Positions 9,184 through 22,890 of a stretch of DNA of 36,645 nucleotides are shown here, piece after piece. The stretch is from contig GG745334.1 in assembly GCA_000151295.1 (NCBI GenBank), positions 1,730,049-1,766,693 on the forward strand. Reading direction: 5' to 3'. Numbering within the stretch: the first letter of the stretch is position 1; every line of letters begins with the position of its first letter. The position numbers and the translations under genes were made by a program. The notes beneath the pieces are model-generated. The model ran no database searches. It worked only from the letters and a program-made list of their open reading frames with translations, and had not been told where the DNA came from. This stretch comes from Allomyces macrogynus ATCC 38327 (taxonomy: Eukaryota > Blastocladiomycota > Blastocladiomycetes > Blastocladiales > Blastocladiaceae).

Positions 9184-10828
9184 TCAATCGGTCCGTCGGT
9201 GTTTGATGCGCAGGCAGTAGATGTCGAGAAACGCGCAGAATTGCGAAATCACGATCTGCGCCCAGTGCAGGTAGTTCCATGCGGCCGCGGCAAAATACCC
9301 GTAGAGGAAGAGCGTCTCGAGCGTCGGCGTGAGCAGGACAAAGCCGCCGAGCACGTACGGCGCGCAAACGAGGACGGTGCCGATGGCGAGTGGGATCAGC
9401 AGGTTGGTCGAGTACATCGGGAACGGCATCTTGGTCACGTGCGCGAGAATGATCTTGGTCGCCATGCGCCCAAAGACGATGCCGTTTGCGACAATGAACA
9501 GGATCGTGTGCTGTTCGAGCGCGACTGAGTACTTGGACGCGAGCCACAGCGCGTTGCACGAGAGGAACACGGCCATGGGCACGATTTGCAGCAATGCTTC
9601 GCGGAACGAGCACTTGCGCTGCGGCGACTGGCACACCTTGTAGACGGCCAGCAACGACGCGGGCACTTGCGTGAAGAAGAGCAGCACCATCATGCCCACG
9701 ACCGCATAGTCGTTGAGCGAGTAGGACTCGGGGAAGACGGTGACGAAGGACGGCAACACGTCGACGGCGCGCTGGTGCCAGAAGAGCGGGCCCTTAATCC
9801 CGGAAATGATCGACATGACCACGGCAATGATCAGACCTTCGGTCGGGCCGTTCACGTAGCCAAGGTAGAGCGTGCCCGTGTGGTATTCTTCCCACGTCGA
9901 GAAGTAGAAGGCGACCGTCGCTATTCGTCGAAAGAGCCATTGTCAGCACGCGTCGCGCGCGAGTTGGAGGCACTGTTGATCGAAATGAGCGCACTCATGA
10001 AGGCCACGATGCCCGTGTACCACGTATTGCCGAGACTCAGCGACGCGGCCTGGACAATGGCGCCAATCGAGCAGTTGAGAGCGTCGCAACCGTGGTCGAC
10101 TAGATAAAGAGCAGATCACGGTCAAAATGGAGCCCCCAGAACGCAGAACTTGAGAAACCTGCGTGAAGTCAGGAAAATACATACACAGCTCGCCAAGCGG
10201 CGACGACGACCCCGTGCGGCGCGCCTGCTTGCCGTCGACATTGTCAAACGTCGAGTAGAGCCAGATGCCGAGGGCAAAGCTGCAAACAAGAATGCGGGGC
10301 ACGATCAGAAAAACTAGGTGCAGCACCAGCAACGCTCTCTCGATTCGGTCGCACGTACCTGAAATACATCCATGACGGTCCCGGGCCGTACAGATCGGGC
10401 AGCCAAATCAAGATGAAGACGAGGTTGATGATCACAAAGCTGAACCCGACGAGCGTGATCAGGTTGGGCCTAACAAGCGCACGAGCATGTCGCGCGCACA
10501 TGCGAAGACGGGTCAGCACGCAATGCTCCTCTGTTCCGCCACCCCACCACGGAAAAACAAGACGTGCACGACGGGAGCGGCGGCGTCGCGGCCACCACCA
10601 TGCACTCGGCGCACACGCGTGCCTGAGCGTCGAGTGCGCACAACGCCGCCGCCGCCACGGTACGGTACGGCGAAGAAGAGATACATACGCCATCCACATC
10701 GGGAAGAGCGTGACGGCCCAGTTCCAATACGGCTGCAAAATGTACTTGGAGACGGGCGACTTGTCGACGGCCGAGTAGCGGTACAGGCGCAGGTTCTGCA
10801 GCGCCTGCTCGCTGAGGTAGTCGGCCAT
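9184..10828 (-). CDS. EPT1: Ethanolamine/cholinephosphotransferase (CDP-alcohol phosphotransferase); five exons
   Basis: Final step of the Kennedy pathway: transfers phosphoethanolamine or phosphocholine from its CDP form to diacylglycerol in ER membranes. Model: complement(join(9184..9920,9974..10099,10185..10279,10359..10469,10689..10828)), 402 residues, near the family's roughly 390-415. All four introns are GT-AG and phases agree. The catalytic CDP-alcohol motif DG-x2-AR-x8-G-x3-D-x3-D is perfect once exons 3 and 4 join: D99, G100, A103, R104, G113, D117, D121; the splice falls inside Phe116. The N-terminus (LRLYRYSAVDKSPVSKYILQ, then FPMWMAPNLITLVGF) and the signature STWEEYHTGTLYLG are typical. 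Many hydrophobic membrane segments follow, ending RIKHRR. Choline versus ethanolamine preference cannot be told from sequence; yeast CPT1 and EPT1 are both close. No frameshift. Confidence 0.96.
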
Positions 10829-11459
10829 GGTGGTGTCGTTGGCGAAAGAGAGGAGGTTGAAGCAAGCCAGGCGGGCAGGGACAGTCGGAGGTTCGTTCGT
10901 GGTGCAGCAGGTCGACGACGGCCGGTTGGCGCGCGGGTGTGCTCCGGGTTCAAGTTGATCCTGCGAGGGTGCTGGTGGTTGTCGTTGATCGAGGAGAGAG
11001 CGGGTGCGCGCAGAGGATGGTGGCCAGCAGCAACAGTCGAGCTTGCGAGCAGCGCCAAGCAGGCCCTCGTGTGGCGGGCAGACTGGGGCCAGGTGGACGA
11101 GGGCAAGGAAGCGCGCGTGCAAGTCAACAAAAGGTTGCCACGGTGCTGTTGCGGAGTGCGTGGCCAGCGTCGGCTCTCGGGTGCTGTGCTGGTGGTGGGC
11201 CGGCGGCGCGGTGGTGGTGCAAAACTGTCTCCGTGCGGTGGGAAACTGTCTCCCGCGCAGGCGATCAGCGCATCCACGCCTAATTGAAACGTCAGCAGCC
11301 TTTCCTCCCTCGACACGCTTTCTCGGGCGTGGTCCACACGAAATCGTCCGAGTGCCACACAGAGACACGCAGTGCCGCGTCAGTCATGTCATTGACCACG
11401 TCATTCTTCGTGGACTCCGCGCCCAGCTCGCCTCCGCTTTTCTCTCCACTGCCACGAAA
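10829..11459. other. Divergent intergenic region between the phosphotransferase and PRP5
   Basis: About 630 bases between two start codons on opposite strands, so it should hold both promoters. It contains GT-rich stretches and a tandem-like pair TGCGGTGGGAAACTGTCTCC / CAAAACTGTCTCC near 11220-11260. Open frames across it show no protein-like pattern. No TATA element is evident. Confidence 0.4.
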
Positions 11460-14221
<2,762 letters not shown>

Positions 14222-14703
14222 AGTGTGGTTTGTGCGTTGGTCAACATGGATTTACTTTTTGCAGCTGAAGCTGTCTCTTTTGTTCGGGTGGACTGGTGGA
14301 CGTGACGAAGACAGTGAGTTGGAGCAAGAGCTCGAGCGAAGTCATAGTGAACAGATGGGCGGCCTGAATGCGTGCTCCTGTCCAACAAACAAAACACCAT
14401 CCTCGTGCAACGTCTGCGCGGTGTAATGACGAGGTTTATTAACAATTCCTGCCACAAACCGTACACGACTAATGACCGTCGCTGGGAGAGCAACACGCAG
14501 AAGCAAGCGTAGGAGAACTGGGGCAGCCTGTTCTGATGGCGAGCCAGGATATTGAGCGACGAATCGACCGAGTCACGAACTGCAACTCTGAGGACAGGCA
14601 CGACAAGACGGGAAATCAAAATCAAAACATGTGATTGTATCGAACTGCTGCACGATGTCCACCCAACACGCCCAGCCTAGCCCTCTTCTTGCCGCTCCAC
14701 TGC
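14222..14703. other. Convergent 3' intergenic region of PRP5 and BRR2
   Basis: 482 bases separate the two stop codons, so both transcripts end here. A/T content is higher than in the genes. No coding potential is seen. Confidence 0.5.
14435..14440 (-). terminator. Candidate polyadenylation signal of BRR2
   Basis: TTTATT on the plus strand is AATAAA on the BRR2 strand, 264 bases beyond the BRR2 stop and about 215 bases beyond the PRP5 stop, in the convergent spacer. Canonical hexamer and position are the only evidence. Confidence 0.35.
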
Positions 14704-17700
14704 CTACTCGTCAACATCCATCCCATCCTCGCCGCCACTCTCGTCACCCGACGACTCGTCCTCATTCGCGGCGACCGCCACATCAAACTCGTACTCTTGA
14801 TCGCACCCGAGATACGAATCGCTCATGACAAACAGCGTCAAGTGATGGTTGCCCACGCGCGGGATGACAAAGTCGACGCGCGTCGCGAGCTCGGCCGCGA
14901 CCGTGACGCGCTTGATCCCGTACAGCTGTTTGCTCTTGACATCGCCAACCACCAACCACCAGTGCTCCGTCTTTTCCGACGGGAACAGCGGCGCAACCAC
15001 GCGGTCCGCGGGCCCACCGCTCTCGTCCGCGTCACGGCGCAGCGTCACATGGCACGGGATCGGCACCTGCGCGACCTTTTCGTCGTCCTCGTCGTCGGGC
15101 ACCGCGTAATCGACTTCGAGGTTCGGGTAGGCATTCACAAACTGCGCAATCTGCGCCGTCTCGGCGGGCGAGAAATGCGCAAACAGTGAAGCTTGCACGT
15201 CCTCGTCGAGCTCCATGACGTCAAACACCGACTCGACCCCCTGTTTCTGGAACCGGGCCAGCACGTCGCGCGAGAAGTGCGGAATCTGCTTGAGCGGCGA
15301 ATCCTTGTCCCAGACACCCTGCACGCACATTTGGCAAAGCTCCATGGCGGCGAGCGCGACGCCCAGCCAACCGTGCGAGGCGAGCACGTCGACGGCCGCG
15401 TAGAGCAATGGCAGGACCTTGCCGAGGATAAGGTGCAGGTCGGCCTGCAAGTCGACGGGCAGCTGCACGCGCGCAAAATGGCACTGCAGAAGAATGTGTG
15501 TCTTGACGTGCGGGTCCGTGAACTTGACCTCGCTGCCGTCGCCGAGCTTGAACGCGCACACACTGTCATAGAGCTTGTGCAGGACGCCGGCCTCGTGGTG
15601 CCGGATCGGGAGCGTAGAAAATTCAACGGCGTGCGCGAGCACGTCGAGGAGGCCGCGCAGCTTGGTTTGCGCCTTGAGCGAGAGCGCAAACATTTCAATC
15701 GTCTCGGTGCTGATCGAGTAGTAGGCCGCGACCATACCGAGGTTGAGTGGCAACAGGTCGTACTCGTCCTCGCACGTGATGCACTTGGCCTTGACGAGGT
15801 CCGTCACGGCGCCCTCGACGAGATCCGAGAGGAAATCACTCAAGTGCCGCTCCGTGACACCCGTGAGTCCATAGTAGTTCGGGTTCTGCGTCATGCGGCG
15901 GTACATAAGTGTCCACGTCAAATAGTCGACCGCGTCCTGCTTGTTCTCGATAGTCTTGGCGACAATCTCGGCATTGAAGTGGTTGAGCAGCGTGTGCTGG
16001 TCGAGCGGCGACTCGACTGGCATCGGCTCGTGCAGGTACCGCTTGTAGTACTCCTTTTTGGTGTTGAGCGTCATCAAGTGCGCCTTGGCCGTCGCGCGGC
16101 CCATCATGTGCAGCACGTCGGCGACCGGGTAGTCGACGTACCCGTGCACTTGCCCGTCGTACGTCTGCGTGCCGAGAATCATTACATGGTGGCACTGCAC
16201 GTGCTCGAGCATCCAGCACGCGCCGCGCGTCGTGAGCAATACTTGCACGGCTTTGGTCGCATATAGCGTCAACACCGCATCGCGCTGCCGCGGGGTCATG
16301 GCCTCGTGAATCCACGCGATCCCGTGCTCGAGCGAGCTCTGCAGCGCCGGGTCGAGCACGCGCACGAGTGCCTGGTACTGCTCGCCCTGCGGGTCGACGC
16401 GCAAAACGACTCGCCGGGCCGCATCACGCGGCGAGTTCCGCCGCGACCGTCGTGCACTGCGCGCGGCCGGCCACAAACAAGATGGCCTGCTGGTCGCGCT
16501 GCAGCTGCGCGAGCTGTGCGTGCGCCGGCTTGATCATGGCCAGCAGCTGCGACGGCACGTGCGCGATACTGAGCCCCTGCAAGTGGATCTGCAGCGCATG
16601 CGGCCGCGTCGCCGGCGCAAAGTTATAAACATGGGCCGACGCGCACCCGAGCCAGTCGCCAACGTCCTTGGCATTGGCCATGGACGTGGCGAGCGCGACA
16701 ATGCGCACGGGCGGCTGCTGGTCCGACTCGCGCTGCGCCGAAATAAACCGCATGCGGCTGCACACAATTTCGGTCGCAACGCCGACCTCCGGATCCGTGA
16801 GGAGGTGCAGCTCGTCGGCAATGAACAGCCACGTCTGGTAAACGTTCTTGCGCTGCCGCCACCGCCGCGAGAGCGCATCCCAGTGATTCGTGGTCGTGAT
16901 GATGATATCGGCCTGCTCCACGAGCTGCAAGTCGCGCGTCGTCTGGCCCGTCAGCAGCACGACATTGACCTTGGCAAACTTTTTGGTCCACTGCTTGAAC
17001 CGCAGTTCGGCCATGGCGTCGTACGGCACCATGTAAACGATGCGCTGGTCGGCCGACCGCTGCTTGTGGTAGAGCGCGCGCAGCACCGCCCACTCGGCAA
17101 TGTACGTCTTGCCACTGCCGGGCGGTGCGCAAATGAGCGCATTCTCGTCGGTCATGAAGACCGAGTGGAACACTTGCGTCTGGATCGGGTTGAAGAAATC
17201 GACCGGGAACAGCTTGGCGTGATTTCCGAGCGCCGTGGCTGGCAACGGCTGCAAGTCAAGCAACTCGGTCGGCGGCGCAAACTTGGTCGGCAACAACAGG
17301 TTGCGGAACGAGACGGCAATGCGCGTTTCCGACGACAGCCACGAGTCGGAGACAACCGTGATAAAGTAGTTGGGCGCGAGCGGCTCAAACAGCGGCACCG
17401 TAAACGAGAAGTGGTGGTCCTCGGCGGCAAACTTGGACTTGAGCACAAAGTACTCGTAGTACAGCAGTTGCTCATCGTCGACATCGCTGACCCAGATCCA
17501 GAACCCTTGCACGGCACCGTGCGCCTTGTCGTCCCACTGGAAGTCGGGCGTGACCGTCAAGTCCATTTTCACGAGCGACCGCGACACGGGCAGGACCTGC
17601 GCAGCGACCTCGACTTTCGGCAGCTGGTGCACGTAGCGGTGAATCGTCTTGCCATACTTGGCGAGCCCAACGTGCTGCCCAAGCTCTTCGGGCGACAAGT

Positions 17701-20700
17701 CAAAGTACCGATCGAACGCGAGTTCTTTGCGCTCGAGCCGCTTGATCACCTCGGCCGGGAAATTGCGGAACTGGCGCAGCGGCGTCATGACCGACCACTG
17801 CCGCCGCTCCACCATCTTGCACGCGTCGAGACACACGTGAGCGAGCTGTGCCCACCCACGGCGCAACGCCATTTCAAACAGCGCGCGGAACAGCCGCTGC
17901 GCCGATTGCGTGACGTGTACCATATCGGCCATGAGCGAAAAGCCCTCGAGCTTGAGCTGGCTGATATGCGCCTGCAGCAAGATATTGACCTTGGCGGTCG
18001 GCTCGTCGGGGCTTTCCTTAATTGGGATCGGAATGCGCTCGTTGAGCTTTTGCAACTCGAGTTTCTCTTCTTCGCGCACGGGAATGTACTTGAACTCGTG
18101 GCTCAGCGAAAAGACGCGGAACACGTCGATCAAGGTCGATTGCGGCCGCAGCTGCTGGTGGTAGAGCGCCATGGACGGGTACGAAATGTAGTAGTGTGCC
18201 GCGATCCGACCGAGTTCGGTGCTCACGACCTTGCCGGTGCGCCGGTCGTACTTGACGAGCAAGTTCTTGTCAAGCAACGCGACGGCCGAGTGGACAAGAT
18301 CAACGCGGCGCTGGTGCAGCGTCGGGTCGGCCTTGGCGTCCTCCCAGTCGACGCCGTAGAGTGGCGGCGCGCGACGCATGCGCACGTACAGGTACGAGTA
18401 CTGGAGCCAGTCGACGGCCTCTTGCCGCGACGTGATCGTGCCGAGCACAATCTCGGCATTGAGAATATCGGCGAGCCGCGACATGAGCTGCGACTCGATG
18501 GGCAGCTGCGTGTTGAGCAGCGACAAGTAGTATTGCAGCTCCGTGTGCGTCGTGATGATGATACCTTCACCGTACGTGTCAAACTGCGGGCGACCGGCAC
18601 GACCGAGCATTTGCAGCACGTCCTGCGGACTCAACTCGATCCACTTGCCCTTTTCGGGCGAGTAGACTTGCGTGCCCTTGATAATGACTGTGTGCGCCGG
18701 CAAGTTCACACCCCAGGCGAGCGTCGCGGTACTGCACAGCACCTGGATGTGGCCGTCGGCAAACAGCTCCTCGACGAGCGTGCGGTCGGCGCGCGTCATA
18801 CCGGCATGGTGAATCGCGAGCCCGTACGGCAGCAGTTCCTTGAGGTCCTTGTCCTTGACCGTTTCGGCCTCGGTCTTGAGCACTTCGCGCGACACGTCGC
18901 GCTGAATGAACTTGGTCACGGTCCCGGCCTCGATCGCCGTATCGAGCAAGGACTTGGCCGTCTTGGCCGTATCCTTGCGCGAGTGCACAAACACGAGCAC
19001 CTGGTTATCGCCGGCCTGCTCCATGACCTTGTCGTAGGTGACCTGGTTCATGACCTGGAACCGCTTGAGCGCCTTCTTTTCCGTGATCCCAATGTACTGC
19101 TGCTGCAGCGGGCACGGGCGGTAGGACGAGTCAAAGAACTTGAGTCCGGACGCCTTGACGCGCATAAACGACGCCACGTCCTGGTAGTTGGGCAACGTCG
19201 CCGACAGTCCCACGAGCCGAATGTGATCGCGCGTCTGCTCCACGTGCCGCAACGTGCGCGAGACAATGGCCTCGATCACTGGTCCACGGTCGTCGTGCAG
19301 CAGGTGCACCTCGTCAATGATCACGAGCCGCACGAGAGCGGTGTAGGACCGGTCGGTGCCCTTGCGCGTGATCACGTCCCACTTTTCGGGCGTCGTGACA
19401 ATCATGGTCGTGTCGTGCAACTGCTGCTTGTTGAGCTGCGCGTCGCCCGTCAGCTCGGCCACTTGCAGGTTATAGGGCTTGAGCCGCGCACCGAAGTTGC
19501 CGACGACTTCCTGGACCAGCGCCTTCATCGGGGCAATGTAGACAATCTTGAACGCATCCTTGTTGATAAGGCCCGAGTCCGGGTCGCGGAAGTCGTTGAG
19601 CAACGACAGCACCGTGAGCATGGCGACGTTGGTCTTGCCCGCGCCCGTCGGCGCGCACACGAGCATGTTCTCGGACGACTGGAACGCCGTTTCGTAGAGC
19701 TGCGATTGCACGCGGTTGAGCGACTTGGTGTTGGGGAAGGCCAGCTGCGCCCATTCCGGCAAGTCGGACAGCGGGACCAAGTGCTCGTTGGCACCGAGCG
19801 GTTTCGGTTTCGGGGCCGGCACGTGAATTTCCTCGTAGCCCTTTTTCGACCGCTTGAAGGACCCTTGCGGCAGCGACACCTTCTTGTTGGTCATGGTGTG
19901 TCCACCCTGCGCAAACGCCATGGCCTCCAAGTCGAGCAGCGCCTTAGGCGCCGGCCCGCCCTCGGTCGTAGACGGTGCCGTCGAAGTCGGCCTCTCGGGC
20001 TGGTCCACGTCCATGGCCTGCGTCGCCGCAAGACTCGCGCGCTGCAGCCCGAGCTCCACGAGCAAGTCGTCGAGCCCACGCGCGCGCATGTCGCGCAAGA
20101 TCGCATCACGCTCGTCGTCATTCGCGGCCTTGGCGAGCCTCGTGCAGTAGACGATGGTGGGCGCGTTCGCGGTCAGCAACTTGATGAGGTCAAAGTGCGA
20201 GTACTCGAACAGCTCCATGAGCGCGTTCTCGGCCTCGCGGGCTGACTCGGCCGCGGCCAAGATCTCGAGCGCACTCGCCGTCTTTTGCTGCGCAACGTGC
20301 ACGTCGTCGACGTGGGCCGAAATCGTGCGCTGCAGCCAAAACGCATCCACTTCGTGTGCGGGCAAAGACACCTTTTTGCGCGACTTGTGATCGGCCAAGA
20401 CCACGCGGTCCATGTCGACATCGTCGCCGTCGGCCTCGCCCGCCTCCTCCTCGTCGTCGGCACCGTCGGCACCGGCGCCTGTCCTGGACGTGAGCACGGT
20501 CGTGGCCTCGTCGTGGTCGCCCAAATCCTTGTCCGGGATCTCGTACGGGTTCTCGTCCTCGTCGCGGTCCGCATCGTCGTCCTCATCTTCCTCTTCCTCT
20601 TCCTCGAAAATCACGGCCACACCGAGCTGCTCGTCGAGCGTGCCCTGCTCCACGGCATTCGTCGTGTCCGGATTGTAGTCGGTGAGCTTCTTGGCAAGGT

Positions 20701-21333
20701 TGAGCAGCGACGTGAATTCCTCTTGCGAAATCGTCACGAGAATAATGGCAATCTCGGCCTTCTTGTCGTGGTCACGCATATCCGACTTGAGGATTTCGAG
20801 CACCTGGTCGGTCGCGCCGCGCAGCACGTCGGCCGGCACGTCACCGAGCTTGCCTGAGATGAATGCCAAGATCAGCTCGTAGGTGTGCCGCGTCTCGGCT
20901 GTGCGCGGGCGGTACCGCAGGCCCTCGAGGTCCTCGGAGGCCTCGAGAATCGACGAGAATTCGGCGCCGTAGCTACATAAATTTCAGAGGTCGTTGATGA
21001 GCACCTCACCTCGCCAAATTCGCCACGGGTACTCAGCAAAAAACAGTACGTGTTTTGGTCCTTGCCGAGCCGCTTCTTTTCGCGCTTTTCCATGGCCACT
21101 TTAGCATCCTTTTTCACTTGGTCCAGGTCGGTCGTGTCGCGCTGCGCGCGCGTGCCCATGTCCTTCATCGAGACGCGGCCCGCGAGCGACTCGGGCTCAC
21201 CCTTGGGCTCATTGTCCCGCCGCGGCAACGCCGACCGGTCGGTTTGCAGGACCAGGTTGTGGTTGGCGCCATAGGAATAGTCGGGCTGTTGCCGCTCGCC
21301 GCTGCCGCCGGAGCGGTCGTAACCGCCCGCCAT
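14704..21333 (-). CDS. BRR2: BRR2/SNRNP200, U5 snRNP Ski2-like helicase; complement(join(14704..20972,21050..21333)), one frameshift
   Basis: Unwinds U4/U6 during spliceosome activation. About 2183 residues after one correction (human 2136). Exon 1 (94 codons) has the N-terminal YSYGANHNLVLQTDRSAL, matching family YEYKANSNLVLQADRS; a 77-base GT-AG intron splits a Thr codon. The acidic PWI-linker region follows. Cassette 1 has APTGAGKT (about residue 535), DEVH (about 648), SATLPN, and MLGRAGRP. The first Sec63 module follows. Cassette 2 has APPGSGKT (about 1377), DELH (about 1481) and the degenerate MMGRATAK, as expected of the inactive second cassette. The second Sec63 module (HFNAEIVAKTIENKQDAVDY) ends in an acidic tail. 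Oddity: the two reading frames meet at about 16428-16447, where one extra base makes TGA after AAELAA. A 61-base GT-AG intron could remove it but would delete about 20 residues that align with RecA2, so a single-base error or mutation fits better. Confidence 0.97.
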
Positions 21334-22089
21334 GGTGCGAGATTGGTTGGGTGCGTGCGTGCGCGTGCGCGCGAGCCAGTGATCGGCGTGGCCGAGCTGG
21401 AAGATGCGGCCGGGTTCGCGGCCACGCGGTTCGTGGCGGCCGGCGCAAAGGTCGGTCCAGGAGGATGTCGAGTCGACAGGTCGACGGGCCGGCTCGGCAC
21501 AGATTGCAGCGAGTGCCGCGTGTGATTGGTGGTCGTGATCGTGGTCGGCCTGGGGTCTCGCACAAATGCCGCTATGATCAGCGTCGTGACGGACTTGCGA
21601 CTCCGCGACGACGGTGGGTCGATGGCTCTGGCAGATCAGCGCCGTGCATGTCAGGTGGCGAAGCGTGCGACAATGCGAGACGAATCGGCTTTCGGTTCGA
21701 TGACGTTGGGAGACGCGATGCTCTCAGCCGTTCCCTTGCCCTGCACGCGCGCAAATCAAGTGAGTTGTGGTGCGATGTGCACGCTCCTCTTTCAGCCAAC
21801 GGGCTTGGAGTCAGGTTTGGTAGCTCATGTGCTCCTCAACAGGTGCTCAACAGAGCCCTTGACACGACATTCTCTCGTTCGATCGAGCGCACCGTGCAGA
21901 CAGGGTGGAGAGTCTTCTCGAGTCTTCTCCACGATTGTATTTCTTTACTCGCCAAGTGCCTTGAGTGTTGCTGCAAGCTGACCTGATTGGATTCTGATTA
22001 AGGCATTTCACAAACAGCCGATTCCATTCGTTTGCACGCTCCTGCACATCAAATACAGAAGCAGATCGCACAATAACTTCCGCCGATTC
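21334..22089. other. Intergenic region upstream of BRR2
   Basis: About 750 bases. The first 200, with GC-rich CGTGCGCGTG repeats, should be the BRR2 promoter. From 21560 on the composition is more balanced and no frame looks protein-coding. A pair of AGTCTTCTC repeats occurs near 21911-21929. Nothing else is recognised. Confidence 0.4.
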
Positions 22090-22170
22090 TCAATCATCAT
22101 CGGCAAGCCCTTGCCCAACAAGCGGATCCGGCTGCACGCCCTGCATCAAGACACTTGGGTCAAATTTCAA

Positions 22171-22659
22171 TCAAAACCGCATTCCATCTTGGAGATACTT
22201 TCGATCATTTTCCTCCTCTGGCCCCTTGGCAACGGTCGAATGATGGAACTCCAGTGAAACCATGCGCGCATTGACAATACGTTTGCACGCAATCCGTTCC
22301 AAGCGTTCCATGAACCCATATTGCAACTCCCGACCCGACATTTCACCAACTACGTGTGACAGAGCAATTGCGGGCGCCAGGACCGGGTACTGCTTCCAGA
22401 GATGTTCAATCCAGCCAAAAACGTGCACGAGCGAGTACTCGATCATGGCAATCCGCTGCAGCTCGGTCATGATGGGAACCAACACGCAATTAACCGTCGC
22501 ACAACAAAATCCAACAGGGTTGTCACTGGTGAGGTTGCACATTGTGTTCGTCGCGTTCTGCGCCCTCGACGGTACCTTGGAATGTTCGGGTACAGAGTCG
22601 AGCGGCATCGCGAAGGTGGATTGGTGAAAAATTGAAAGTGAGAGAGAGTGAGAGCTCAT
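22171..22659 (-). CDS. Unrecognised ORF, possibly continuing past an in-frame TGA to 22090
   Basis: An open frame of 162 codons from ATG 22659 (alternative start 22608, MPLDSVPEHS) to TGA at 22171-22173. It contains protein-like stretches such as TELQRIAMIEYSLVHVFGWI and SREL-like helical pieces, with no known domain that I can name. After the TGA the same frame continues for 26 sense codons (LKFDPSVLMQGVQPDPLVGQ...) to a second TGA at 22090, and that extension also looks protein-like. Codon use is less GC-rich than the neighbouring genes. No intron of usual length removes the first TGA in frame. It may be a short lineage-specific gene, a pseudogene with one nonsense mutation, or non-coding. 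It lies between the BRR2 promoter and the F-box/LRR gene, same strand as both. Confidence 0.35.
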   Translation of the reverse strand: MSSHSLSLSIFHQSTFAMPLDSVPEHSKVPSRAQNATNTMCNLTSDNPVGFCCATVNCVLVPIMTELQRIAMIEYSLVHVFGWIEHLWKQYPVLAPAIALSHVVGEMSGRELQYGFMERLERIACKRIVNARMVSLEFHHSTVAKGPEEENDRKYLQDGMRF

Positions 22660-22890
22660 GGTGCGAAACAGAAGGCGACACGCCAGCCAAGTGTCGGTTG
22701 GTACCGACATGTCTGCTTTGATCGTGTTTGTGATTCGGCGTCGCCAACGGCCACGGCCCATACTTCTCCCCTCGGGCAAAACATCGTTAGAGCCCGCCAG
22801 CAAGAAAAGGCTCGCGAGCCACGAATATTATTTCCATGGAAGAGCTTGACAGCCTCCCTCCCAATCTCCTCACCTCATTTCATCCAGACA

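Noticed and set aside
10487..11369. Long open frames on both strands between the phosphotransferase and PRP5
   Set aside because: They overlap the phosphotransferase exon or its promoter, are Arg/Ala-rich, and show no conserved pattern.
15193..16266. Open frame of 357 codons on the plus strand opposite the BRR2 C-terminus
   Set aside because: Antisense shadow with the same composition artefact; no motif.
16415..16475. A 61-base intron explaining the BRR2 frame break
   Set aside because: It has GT-AG ends and correct phase, but it would delete about 20 residues that align at proper spacing with the RecA2 domain of other BRR2 proteins; a one-base change is simpler.
16520..20245. Open frame of 1241 codons on the plus strand opposite BRR2
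   Set aside because: It is the antisense shadow of a GC-rich gene with strong G/C third-position bias; its Arg/Val/Leu/His-rich product has no domain pattern, while the minus strand encodes unmistakable BRR2.
21690..21720. GGTTCGA words suggestive of tRNA T-arms (also near 887 and 4884)
   Set aside because: No matching acceptor stem, anticodon stem or D-arm could be found around them; two lie beside or inside protein genes.
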